Source: Spirochaetaceae bacterium (lineage in GTDB: Bacteria; Spirochaetota; Spirochaetia; Treponematales; Breznakiellaceae). From it: a DNA stretch of 21,451 bases. A program made the translations under genes and the position numbers. Under the pieces are notes generated by a model that worked only from the letters and a program-made list of their open reading frames with translations, had not been told where the DNA came from and made no database searches. Location: assembly GCA_031258625.1 (NCBI GenBank), contig JAIRMO010000018.1, forward strand, positions 1 through 21,451, given 5' to 3'. Shown piece after piece: positions 7,097 through 12,809 of this stretch. Position 1 is the first letter of the stretch. Every line of letters starts with the position of its first letter.

Positions 7097-8845
7097 CTAT
7101 TCTTCTACTATAGCGTTTCCTTCAACCACCGCCGTGATGTTCCCACTGTTCTTATTGGTAATGGTCCCATTTGTGTTGCTAATGGTCCCATCGATAATGC
7201 TCCCGCCGTCGTTGGCAATGGCCCCATCGTTGTGAATGATGGCATTACTGTTGATCAGGGTCCCGCTGTTGGTCAGGGTCCCATCGGTCTCGTTGGTCAG
7301 GGTCCCGCTGGCGTTGTTGATCAGGGTCCCGCTGTTGGTCAGGGTCTTGTTGTTGGTTAGGGTCCCGCTGTTGTCTAGGGTCCCACCGATGTTGTTATTC
7401 AGGGTCCCGCTGTTGGTCAGGGTCCCGCCGTTGGTCAGGTCGCCATAGTTGGTCAGGGTCCAATTATTGGTCAAGGTCCCGCCGGTTTTATTGTCTAGGA
7501 TCCCGTTGTTGGTCAGGGTCTTACCTGTCTGAATCTCCAGGGACGCGCTCGCGGGAATGGTCAGCGTATGGGTTGATGGAATCTTTAACTCCTTCTGTTG
7601 CAGGATAACGCTGCCATACACAGTTCCGGTAGCGCCGTCAAAGGCGATTGCCTGGGGGCCACTCATGCTCGTCAGGTTGGGCGCTATGGACGAGGCGAAT
7701 ATCACCGCGTTACCGGAAAACGTGATGACGGTTCCGGCTGTACCGCCGGAGCCACCGCCGATACCCGCACCGCCGCCGGCACCAGCTGCGGTAACCTCCC
7801 CGCCGCTGATGGTAACGGCTGCGCCCGTGCCGTTGTAACCGCCGCCGATACCCGCACCGTCGGAGCCGCCGGTTGCCTTAACCTCCGCAGTACCGCTGGA
7901 GGCGTTGATGGTGATGGTCCCGCCGGCGCCCTTGTAACCGCCACCGATGCCCGCGCCGCCGGTTGTGGTAACCTCCCCGCCGCTGATGGTGATGCCTCCG
8001 CTGGAACCGGCGCCGTTGTAACCGCCGCCGATTCCCGCACCGTTGGAACCGCCGGTTGCCTTAACCTCCGCGGAACCCTCAATGGTGATGGTTCCGCCAG
8101 CGCCCTTGTAGCCGCCGCCGATACCCGCGCCGTAGTCGCCGCCTTTACCGGTAACCGTACCACCGCTGATGGCGATGGTTCCGCCGTTCTCGCCGGAACC
8201 GCTGTTGTAACCGCTGTTGTAACCGCTGCCGATACCCGCACCGTAGTTGCCGCCTACGGCTTCCAGGGTGCCGGTGCCGGTTATAGTGAGGATTGCGCCG
8301 ATGGGCGCATACAGCCCCGCCTTGTTTTTACCACCTTTGAGGATATTGCTGCCGGTCAGGGTAAGGGTTACCGTTGCGCCGCTCATGTCAAAGGCGGGGG
8401 TGTCGTCTTTTCCACTCATGTCGATATTCACGTTGTTGAGGGTAATGGTACTGTTGTTTGCATCGGAATTGACAATGATACGGATACTGGCGGTAGATGT
8501 CTTGGCAGCTTGCATCTCGATGGTATAGGTCCCGGTTGTACTAATGGTCAGAAGGTCCCCACCCGGTACAGTCCTCGAAAAACCATTTAAAGTAGTATCA
8601 GAAGTCTTAAGAATAAGATCATAGTAGCCCAAGGTGAACTTATAGTACTTGATGGCGGTAGCGGGGCCGGGGATAGAATCTTCGGATACCGTCTTTACCC
8701 AGAGGACAAGATTATCTGAAGGGTTGTCTGAAAAATTGAGAGGACCCGGGCTGTCGTAGTAATCCCAATCCTTGTTGTAAGCGCCGGATGCCCCCCCCCA
8801 TGCTGTAGGATATAAACATATTTTCGGAACCAGTCTCCGGGACAA
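7097..8845 (-). CDS. C-terminal fragment: glycine-rich and TLTNSG-repeat domain
   Basis: Third segment, 582 codons if read from the first start at 8845. The true sense begins after the G9 at 8791-8799 (ASGAYNKDWDYYDSPGPLNF). The earlier residues MSRRLVPKICLYPTAW are the wrong frame of the preceding domain. It holds a beta-rich domain, then six or so GAGIGGGY repeats of about 26-32 residues (coordinates near 8245-7705), and then hexapeptide TLTNSG/GTLTNN repeats (about 7525-7165). It ends in NAIVEE. Such repeats form right-handed beta-solenoids in surface adhesin-like proteins. As a stand-alone ORF it lacks a signal, so it depends on restoration of frame. Confidence 0.65.
   Translation of the reverse strand: MSRRLVPKICLYPTAWGGASGAYNKDWDYYDSPGPLNFSDNPSDNLVLWVKTVSEDSIPGPATAIKYYKFTLGYYDLILKTSDTTLNGFSRTVPGGDLLTISTTGTYTIEMQAAKTSTASIRIIVNSDANNSTITLNNVNIDMSGKDDTPAFDMSGATVTLTLTGSNILKGGKNKAGLYAPIGAILTITGTGTLEAVGGNYGAGIGSGYNSGYNSGSGENGGTIAISGGTVTGKGGDYGAGIGGGYKGAGGTITIEGSAEVKATGGSNGAGIGGGYNGAGSSGGITISGGEVTTTGGAGIGGGYKGAGGTITINASSGTAEVKATGGSDGAGIGGGYNGTGAAVTISGGEVTAAGAGGGAGIGGGSGGTAGTVITFSGNAVIFASSIAPNLTSMSGPQAIAFDGATGTVYGSVILQQKELKIPSTHTLTIPASASLEIQTGKTLTNNGILDNKTGGTLTNNWTLTNYGDLTNGGTLTNSGTLNNNIGGTLDNSGTLTNNKTLTNSGTLINNASGTLTNETDGTLTNSGTLINSNAIIHNDGAIANDGGSIIDGTISNTNGTITNKNSGNITAVVEGNAIVEE
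7165..7525 (-). repeat. 18-nt tandem repeat encoding TLTNSG
   Basis: Degenerate copies of an 18-nt unit (plus-strand GTTGGTCAGGGTCCCGCT) run through about 7250-7520 and continue, more diverged, to about 7165. On the minus strand each encodes a six-residue repeat such as T-L-T-N-S-G. Unit length is a multiple of three, so copy-number change would keep frame. Such repeats can expand or contract by slippage or recombination. Confidence 0.75.
7705..8245 (-). repeat. GAGIGGGY protein repeats
   Basis: About six copies of G-A-G-I-G-G-G-Y are each followed by a beta-strand pair such as GGTITI and GGEVTATGG, with a period of roughly 26-32 codons. This is a glycine-rich beta-helix module. DNA copies are diverged, so it is a protein-level repeat rather than a recent expansion. 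Confidence 0.7.
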
Positions 8846-9260
8846 AATTCACCGCCACTTTCGAGATGTCTTTTACGAAGAGGGAATACACCAAGGGGTC
8901 GTTCTCGGTACCGGTACCGGTAGGACTCAAAGTCGAGATTGCCGTACCGTCTATGGTTGACGTGGTATCCAGGTCCGCGCGGCTGTTTATCAGTACCGTA
9001 TCGGGATCAAGGTAGTCCGCTTCCTCCGGCCCAAAGGTAATGGTCGTGGTCAGGCCGGACCAGATTTCCGTTACTTCCCGGTAATAGGCAAAGTTATCAC
9101 TTGTATCTTTAAGGCGTATTTCCGTTATATAGCGGCCCGCCGCCAAGTTCAGTGTGGCGGATACCGATACCATCGAACTAACGTTGATGTCCAACGTACC
9201 GTCTGAATCAAGGGTGTTTACCGGCGTTGGGTCCCCTGCCCCGATCAACCAGAGTTTCAT
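8712..9260 (-). CDS. Middle fragment of the interrupted lipoprotein
   Basis: Second segment. The frame is open upstream of its first ATG, back to the G9 at 9318-9326, where it continues the sense of the first fragment (LGGGALSYTITSDVSASG then MKLWLIG). It contains a beta-rich domain (AGRYITEIRLKD, NFAYYREVTEIWSGLTTTITF) and a hinge at DPLVYSLFVKDISKVAVNFV. After the second G9 (8791-8799) it reads about 25 out-of-sense residues and stops at 8712. On its own it would have no signal peptide and is unlikely to be a separate gene. Confidence 0.5.
   Translation of the reverse strand: MKLWLIGAGDPTPVNTLDSDGTLDINVSSMVSVSATLNLAAGRYITEIRLKDTSDNFAYYREVTEIWSGLTTTITFGPEEADYLDPDTVLINSRADLDTTSTIDGTAISTLSPTGTGTENDPLVYSLFVKDISKVAVNFVPETGSENMFISYSMGGGIRRLQQGLGLLRQPGSSQFFRQPFR
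8791..8799 (-). other. G9 homopolymer at second frameshift
   Basis: Nine consecutive C on the plus strand (G9 in the coding sense). Reading frame changes exactly here; G8 would fuse the flanking frames without loss of sense. Confidence 0.85.
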
Positions 9261-9748
9261 GGTACCGCTTGCGGATACATCACTGGTAATAGTGTAGGAT
9301 AAGGCGCCGCCTCCCAGCCCCCCCCCGTGATGGGCTTGAGGATGATGGGCGGTATAGATATAGGGGCGCCTTCGCTGTCGACAGCCACGCCGCCCCTAAG
9401 GGTGATGGTAATAGAACCAGTCGCTACCAGGGTCCCCCCTTCGATGCTACCACCCGTGTAGGCGCTACCGGTAATGGTCCAGGTCCCATCGGTCAGAATA
9501 AACGATGCGCAGTCCTTTCCACCGGTAATATCTACCGCATCACGGGACGGGGAAAAGGTCAGCCGATACCCCGCCAGACCCGATGAGTCGGGGAATACGG
9601 TCCGGGCGGAGCCGCCGGCAGCGCCGATACGGATGGTAACCATGCCGCTCCCCGCCGCGTCCGGCTGTTTAACGTCCCGCTGGTCAAAGGGGTTGGCGCA
9701 TCCGGCCAAGAGCAGCCAGACCAGGCCCGCACAGAGCAGGATCCCCAC
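9257..9748 (-). CDS. Lipoprotein N-terminal fragment (before first G9 shift)
   Basis: This is the first segment of the interrupted gene. From the GTG at 9748 it reads MGILLCAGLVWLLLAGC and then ANPFDQRDV, a lipoprotein signal but without the basic n-region, which is supplied only if translation begins at the ATA of 9790. The body is beta-rich (TVFPDSSGLAGYRLTFSP, TWTITGSAYTGGSIEGGTL). It resembles the first domain of Treponema lipoproteins that begin with R-T-V-F/L-P followed by Y-x-L-T-F. After the G9 at 9318-9326 the frame runs through about 20 unrelated residues (WEAAPYPTLLP...) to a stop at 9257. Confidence 0.6.
   Translation of the reverse strand: MGILLCAGLVWLLLAGCANPFDQRDVKQPDAAGSGMVTIRIGAAGGSARTVFPDSSGLAGYRLTFSPSRDAVDITGGKDCASFILTDGTWTITGSAYTGGSIEGGTLVATGSITITLRGGVAVDSEGAPISIPPIILKPITGGGWEAAPYPTLLPVMYPQAVP
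9318..9326 (-). other. G9 homopolymer at first frameshift
   Basis: Nine consecutive C on the plus strand (G9 in the coding sense). Reading frame changes here; G10 or G7 would restore ...ITGGG-LGGGALSYT. Its direction of error is opposite to that at 8791-8799. Confidence 0.85.
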
Positions 9749-9787
9749 GCGCCGCCCCTTCCTTGTCTTATCATTATATTCGTTTTT

Positions 9788-9803
9788 TATGGTTTCCTCC
9801 TTT
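9788..9803 (-). promoter_or_regulatory. Perfect Shine-Dalgarno followed by ATA in place of ATG
   Basis: Minus-strand AAAGGAGG (9803-9796), AAACC, then ATA (9790-9788), in frame with the lipoprotein signal. The 14 codons after ATA encode NEYNDKTRKGRR-type basic residues, which a signal peptide n-region needs. The nearest in-frame start, GTG at 9748, has no Shine-Dalgarno at usable spacing. An ATG to ATA change, or use of a very rare start codon, is implied. The RBS overlaps the TAA of the upstream gene (9804-9802). Confidence 0.7.
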
Positions 9804-10944
9804 ATTCAACCTTAAAGGTACAGCGGCCGGACTGTTTTTCACCGCCCTGGGTTGCCTCCACCGTTACATGGTACGTACCAGCTACTTTGTGAATGTCAAG
9901 GGAGGTTCCGGTTTTCCCTGTCTGAGTACTGTTCACATACCATTTAATATCAGTCGACCCCTCATCAATACTGACGGTAAAAGACCCCCTTCCGACAGGT
10001 ATACTGGTCGAACCCCCATCCTCCACGAGATTTTTGGAGCTGCCATCCTTCTTGTCGAGATAGATCTTCACGGTGGGATTACCGATCTCTATCGTACTTT
10101 CCGGAGGGGCGCTCGTTGCCGGGAAGGTGATCGTAACGGTCGCCCTGTCCGCGCTGATATCGCTGGTGGTAATCGCTGTCTTGCCGGTATGGTCAAAGCT
10201 GTTTGCCGTCAGGCCGGTAAAGGTATAATCATCCTCCGCCTCCAGGGTAACAATTGCCTTGTACACCGTGGAAGAGCCAAATATGCCGGTATGGGCCATA
10301 TTATCGTCCGCGGTCTTCCAGACGATGTCCCCTGTGTACTGGCCGGGGCTCCCGGCAAGCGAGGGAACCGGCGCAACGCCCCGTACCGGCGCGGTAACAT
10401 AGTTAGCCAAGTCGAGGTCGTCTACCGGCGTACCGGAATCGGTTATCGGGAAGGTGATCGTAACGGTCGCGCTGTCCGCGCTGATCGGGCTGGCAACAAC
10501 CGTTGTCGCACCGCTATGGCTAAAGCTGTTTGCCGTCAGGCCGGTAAAGGTATAACTCGTACCCGCAGTCAGGGTAACCGTTGCCGTGTACACCCTGGCG
10601 GCTGCAAAAACGCTATCGGCGGGCGACCATGTGACGGCCCCCGTGTACTGGCTGGGGCTCCCCCCGGCAAGCGAGGCAACCGGCGTGGCCCCTACTGCCG
10701 GCGCGGTAACATAGCTGGTCAGGTCGAGGATATCTACCACCTTAGGAGTATCATCGTCATCGTCGTCATCACCGCCGCCGCCGTTACCGCTGGAACTGCT
10801 GCCGGACAGAGCCGCTTGATCACTAAGGCCGCTATACGCTAGGGACGCGCTTCCGTTCTTAAAAGAAACGCCGGTCATATATAGGGTTACTACGGTGGTA
10901 TCACCCGCCGCGGCGGCGGTACTCGAATTCACCAGGACCACCAA
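9802..10944 (-). CDS. Ig-like repeat protein, C-terminal fragment
   Basis: This frame is open from 10992 down and carries the bulk of the interrupted lipoprotein. It has a Ser/Gly-rich stretch, GNGGGG, and seven consecutive Asp. Two repeats of about 90 residues share the framework DL.(S/N)YVTAP..G..PV.SLAG, QYTG.(V/I).W..AD, VY.A.VTL.A...YTFTGLTANSF.H and ISAD.ATVTITFP. The last roughly 100 residues form a separate Ig-like domain (DIKWYVNSTQTGKTGTSLDI, AGTYHVTVEA). It would lack a signal on its own. The 3' TAA (9804-9802) overlaps the Shine-Dalgarno of the next gene. Confidence 0.65.
   Translation of the reverse strand: MVVLVNSSTAAAAGDTTVVTLYMTGVSFKNGSASLAYSGLSDQAALSGSSSSGNGGGGDDDDDDDTPKVVDILDLTSYVTAPAVGATPVASLAGGSPSQYTGAVTWSPADSVFAAARVYTATVTLTAGTSYTFTGLTANSFSHSGATTVVASPISADSATVTITFPITDSGTPVDDLDLANYVTAPVRGVAPVPSLAGSPGQYTGDIVWKTADDNMAHTGIFGSSTVYKAIVTLEAEDDYTFTGLTANSFDHTGKTAITTSDISADRATVTITFPATSAPPESTIEIGNPTVKIYLDKKDGSSKNLVEDGGSTSIPVGRGSFTVSIDEGSTDIKWYVNSTQTGKTGTSLDIHKVAGTYHVTVEATQGGEKQSGRCTFKVE
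10742..10785 (-). repeat. Trinucleotide repeat encoding Gly4-Asp7 linker
   Basis: ATC/GTC trinucleotides on the plus strand (GAT/GAC in the coding sense) encode seven consecutive Asp, and adjoining CCG units encode Gly. This is a low-complexity acidic linker between the N-terminal region and the Ig-like repeats. Confidence 0.7.
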
Positions 10945-10954
10945 AAAGGTTCCG

Positions 10955-11245
10955 CTATCGGTAAACGCGCCCCCCGATTTGCCGGTGAAGGGCTACCGAC
11001 GATCCGGTAGCCACTCCGGTGGCAATGAGATCTGTCATGGCGCTCGTCAGCCCCGCCTTGGTAGTTATATCATCCTTTGCATAGTTGTATACGGAAACCA
11101 CGCCGGTACTCCCCGCGGGGAACCCGGAGATGGTCAGGCTGCCGCCGCCGCCTGTACCGCCATCCCCCGTCTCGGTGGGGCATCCGGTAAAAATCGCCGC
11201 GGCCATAACAAGATAACACAGTACGGCCTTGAATGTTGTTTTCAT
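10955..11245 (-). CDS. Lipoprotein signal and N-terminal fragment
   Basis: This frame encodes the signal peptide, lipobox Cys (residue 22), the GDGGTGGGG linker and the domain LTISGFPAGSTGVVSVYNYAK through GVATGSSVAL. It then leaves sense (HRQIGGRVYR) and stops at 10955. Alone it would be a 96-residue lipoprotein. The continuation in the next frame argues that it is the 5' part of a longer gene. No G9 tract is present at this junction; a G6 at about 10971-10976 is the longest run. Confidence 0.6.
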   Translation of the reverse strand: MKTTFKAVLCYLVMAAAIFTGCPTETGDGGTGGGGSLTISGFPAGSTGVVSVYNYAKDDITTKAGLTSAMTDLIATGVATGSSVALHRQIGGRVYR

Positions 11246-11334
11246 GTACAACTCCTTTATGAGATATAGCGGATAACGAGCTGATGTCTAAATAGGAAGA
11301 AAAACGGTCTATCCGTGTATTTACGGAACAGGCA

Positions 11335-11343
11335 GGGGGGGGG
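11335..11343. other. G9 homopolymer upstream of the lipoprotein operon
   Basis: Nine consecutive G on the plus strand, about 90 nt upstream of the first lipoprotein start codon. Position and length match the two coding G9 tracts in the same operon. It could modulate promoter strength if its length varies. Confidence 0.8.
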
Positions 11344-11450
11344 TAAAAATTTCGGGCGCAACACACCAAGAAGAGCGGCGAGCGAATAGGGTCTTTTCTT
11401 TTAACGACATACCCCGGAACTCCCTTGGACAATAAAACATTTTATAGACG

Positions 11451-11479
11451 CCTCTAAAAACCCGGTTGGGTTTTCGAGG
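11451..11479. repeat. AAAACCC/GGGTTTT hairpin
   Basis: CCTCTAAAAACCC, loop GGTT, GGGTTTTCGAGG: an imperfect hairpin. The AAAACC...GGTTTT core is shared with hairpins at 14329-14360, 20909-20930, 20953-20980 and 21114-21144, suggesting one intergenic family. Confidence 0.5.
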
Positions 11480-11667
11480 TACGGGGAAAAATCTCTAAAA
11501 TTTGAGTTTTTTAGCAATTCCCCTAATATAATATTACCACAAAATGAAAAAAAATACAATAATAATAACCAGGGAATTCAGGATAAACGCATGGAATCGT
11601 CTGCCGCCTGTTTACCGCTTGTCATAGCGAAAAAAAAGGCTCCCGCCGGAACCGCGCAAGGGATTGA

Positions 11668-11718
11668 AGCGGAATAGGGATTAACAGGCAAAGCCTGCTA
11701 ATCCCTATTATAGCGGAA
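11668..11718. repeat. 17-bp hairpin bracketed by 7-nt direct repeats
   Basis: The arms are 11673-11689 (AATAGGGATTAACAGGC) and 11693-11709 (GCCTGCTAATCCCTATT), with loop AAA and one mismatch. AGCGGAA occurs at 11668-11674 and again at 11712-11718. The arrangement resembles a tiny insertion with a target duplication, although the first direct repeat partly overlaps the hairpin arm. Confidence 0.55.
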
Positions 11719-11882
11719 AGCCCGGTTTCCGGTGCAGAGCGCCGGAAATGCGCCCAAAAGAAGCGGACGCAAATCCTTGAGCGTTTATCCTGACAGGGAA
11801 TCGTTGAAACAAGAAATATGGTCGTTTTTTCAAAATTGAGGGGAAACGCCGCGCCGTATTGAAGAATTTTTTACCAAGGCCC

Positions 11883-11915
11883 TTGAGTTTATCGATAAAA
11901 TAATATATATTATCG
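11883..11915 (+). promoter_or_regulatory. Candidate nfnAB promoter with overlapping palindrome
   Basis: TTGAGT (11883-11888), a 17-nt spacer and TATATT (11906-11911) fit a sigma-70-type promoter about 20 nt before the start codon, giving a very short leader. CGATAA (11893-11898) and TTATCG (11910-11915) form a perfect inverted repeat with an 11-nt spacer, overlapping the -10 element, where a repressor could act. Both are pattern calls only. Confidence 0.35.
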
Positions 11916-11930
11916 CCATGGAGGAGCGGC

Positions 11931-12800
11931 ATGAACAAAATTATCTCCAAAAAACAATTGTCCGCCGACGTGTACGAGATGGTGGTGGAAGCCCCCCTGA
12001 TCGCCCGGGCCCGTAAGGCGGGACAGTTTATCATTGTTCAGATCGACACGGATTGGGGGGAACGGATCCCCCTTACCATCGCCGACGCGGACCCGGAACG
12101 GGGAACCCTGACCATGGTGTTCCAAACCGTGGGCGCCTCTACCCATAAACTCGCGGTAAAAGAGCCCGGCGAGGCGGTGGAAAACATCCTGGGGCCCCTG
12201 GGAAATCCCACCCATATTGAAAAATTCGGGACCGTGGTTTGTGTCGGGGGCGGTATCGGGGTTGCCCCCCTCTTTCCCATAGTCCAGGCCATGAAAACCG
12301 CGGGAAACCGGGTCATCGTCATCATTGGCGCCCGGACCAAAGAGCTGGTGATCTTTGAAGACCGGATGCGGAAATACGCCGATGAGCTGGTGGTGGTAAC
12401 CGACGACGGTTCCTACGGCAGAAAAGCCCTGGTTACGGAGCCCCTCAAGGAGTACTGCGCCGCTCTTTCGCCCAAACCGGCCCTGTCGGTGGCTATCGGG
12501 CCCCCGATTATGATGAAATTTTGCGAAAAAACCACCGCCGAATTCGGGATGCCCGTCATGGTTTCCCTCAATACCATTATGATCGACGGTACGGGAATGT
12601 GCGGCGGCTGCCGGGTAACCGTGGGGGGGGAGGTCAAATTCGTCTGCGTGGACGGCCCGGAATTCGACGGCCATAAGGTCGATTTTGAGAATATGATGCT
12701 CCGCATGAGGGCGTTTAAACAGCGGGAAGAGGCGGATCATCATACATGTCATATAGGACTCGGTCTGGAGCCCCACCCGGCGCCGGCGGCCCAAAAATAG
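11931..12800 (+). CDS. nfnA: NADH-dependent ferredoxin:NADP+ oxidoreductase, subunit A
   Basis: This is the small subunit of the NfnAB electron-bifurcating complex, which couples NADH and reduced ferredoxin to NADPH formation in anaerobes. The same fold is annotated as sulfide dehydrogenase or dihydroorotate dehydrogenase electron-transfer subunit. The 289-residue protein has an N-terminal FAD-binding barrel (AGQFIIVQID 30-39, ERIPLTIAD 44-52), an NAD-binding VCVGGGIGVAPLFPI segment (103-117), and a [2Fe-2S] site with C224, C227 and C239, plus D219 as a possible fourth ligand (family precedent for an Asp ligand). GGAGGAG lies 4-6 nt before the ATG. nfnB starts 9 nt after the stop. A G8 run inside it leaves the frame intact. 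Nfn and Sud cannot be separated by sequence reading alone. Confidence 0.88.
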   Translation: MNKIISKKQLSADVYEMVVEAPLIARARKAGQFIIVQIDTDWGERIPLTIADADPERGTLTMVFQTVGASTHKLAVKEPGEAVENILGPLGNPTHIEKFGTVVCVGGGIGVAPLFPIVQAMKTAGNRVIVIIGARTKELVIFEDRMRKYADELVVVTDDGSYGRKALVTEPLKEYCAALSPKPALSVAIGPPIMMKFCEKTTAEFGMPVMVSLNTIMIDGTGMCGGCRVTVGGEVKFVCVDGPEFDGHKVDFENMMLRMRAFKQREEADHHTCHIGLGLEPHPAPAAQK

Positions 12801-12809
12801 GGGGAACAC

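Larger units (their letters stand above)
7097..9790 (-). pseudogene. Glycine-rich beta-helix lipoprotein gene, interrupted at two G9 tracts
   Basis: Three consecutive open frames read as one surface lipoprotein of about 890 residues. The signal region (KNEYNDKTRKGRR, hydrophobic core, LLLAGC lipobox) is followed by a beta-rich N-terminal domain. Next are GAGIGGGY-type repeats and then a TLTNSG hexapeptide repeat. The first break is at the G9 of 9318-9326: adding one G (or removing two) joins ...KPITGGG to LGGGALSYT. The second is at the G9 of 8791-8799: removing one G (or adding two) joins ...FISYSMGG to ASGAYNKDW. The expected start is ATA (9790-9788) behind a perfect AAAGGAGG. The gene begins 11 nt after the stop of the upstream lipoprotein gene, so they form an operon. 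It is broken as written; phase variation, decay or homopolymer miscalls could each explain it. Confidence 0.75.
9802..11245 (-). pseudogene. Lipoprotein with two Ig-like repeats, interrupted by one frameshift
   Basis: The start is the ATG at 11245, with AAAGGAG 6 nt upstream (a TTG at 11251 is an alternative). It reads MKTTFKAVLCYLVMAAAIFTGC, a signal peptide with lipobox F-T-G-C, then a Gly linker and LTISGFPAGSTGVVSVYNY. A shift between 10995 and 10957 leads into the frame SGGAFTDSGTFLVVLVNSS. Removing the C in CTTCACC would give ...SVALTGKSGGAFTDSG, the most natural join. A Gly4-Asp7 linker follows, then two tandem repeats of about 90 residues (LTSYVTAP...QYTG...YTFTGLTANSF...ATVTITFP) and a C-terminal Ig-like domain ending YHVTVEATQGG...FKVE. 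The role is probably surface display or binding. It is the first gene of the lipoprotein operon. Confidence 0.75.
11246..11930. other. Divergent intergenic region, lipoprotein operon / nfnAB
   Basis: No credible gene is visible in these 685 nt. The region contains a 9-nt G run (11335-11343), a CCTCTAAAAACCC/GGGTTTTCGAGG hairpin (11451-11479), an AT-rich segment around 11515-11570, a 17-bp hairpin flanked by AGCGGAA direct repeats (11668-11718), and the nfnA promoter candidate (11883-11915). Open frames at 11708-12034 on the minus strand run antisense into nfnA and look spurious. Confidence 0.6.

Noticed and set aside
7165..7525. CRISPR-like array
   Set aside because: The repeats are 18 nt, head to tail without unique spacers, and translate to a regular TLTNSG hexapeptide repeat.
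7598..8590. 330-codon plus-strand open frame
   Set aside because: Antisense to the glycine-rich repeats; its Ala/Asp/Thr-Arg pattern is a by-product of the repeated GGC/ACC codons.
9763..10842. 359-codon plus-strand open frame
   Set aside because: Antisense to the Ig-like repeat gene, no RBS; the apparent internal repeats mirror the true repeats on the other strand.
7097..11245. Frameshifts as plain sequencing error
   Set aside because: Not excluded, but not preferred: homopolymers of eight in nfnA, ftsH and the giant gene keep frame, and one shift plus the ATA start are not at long homopolymers.
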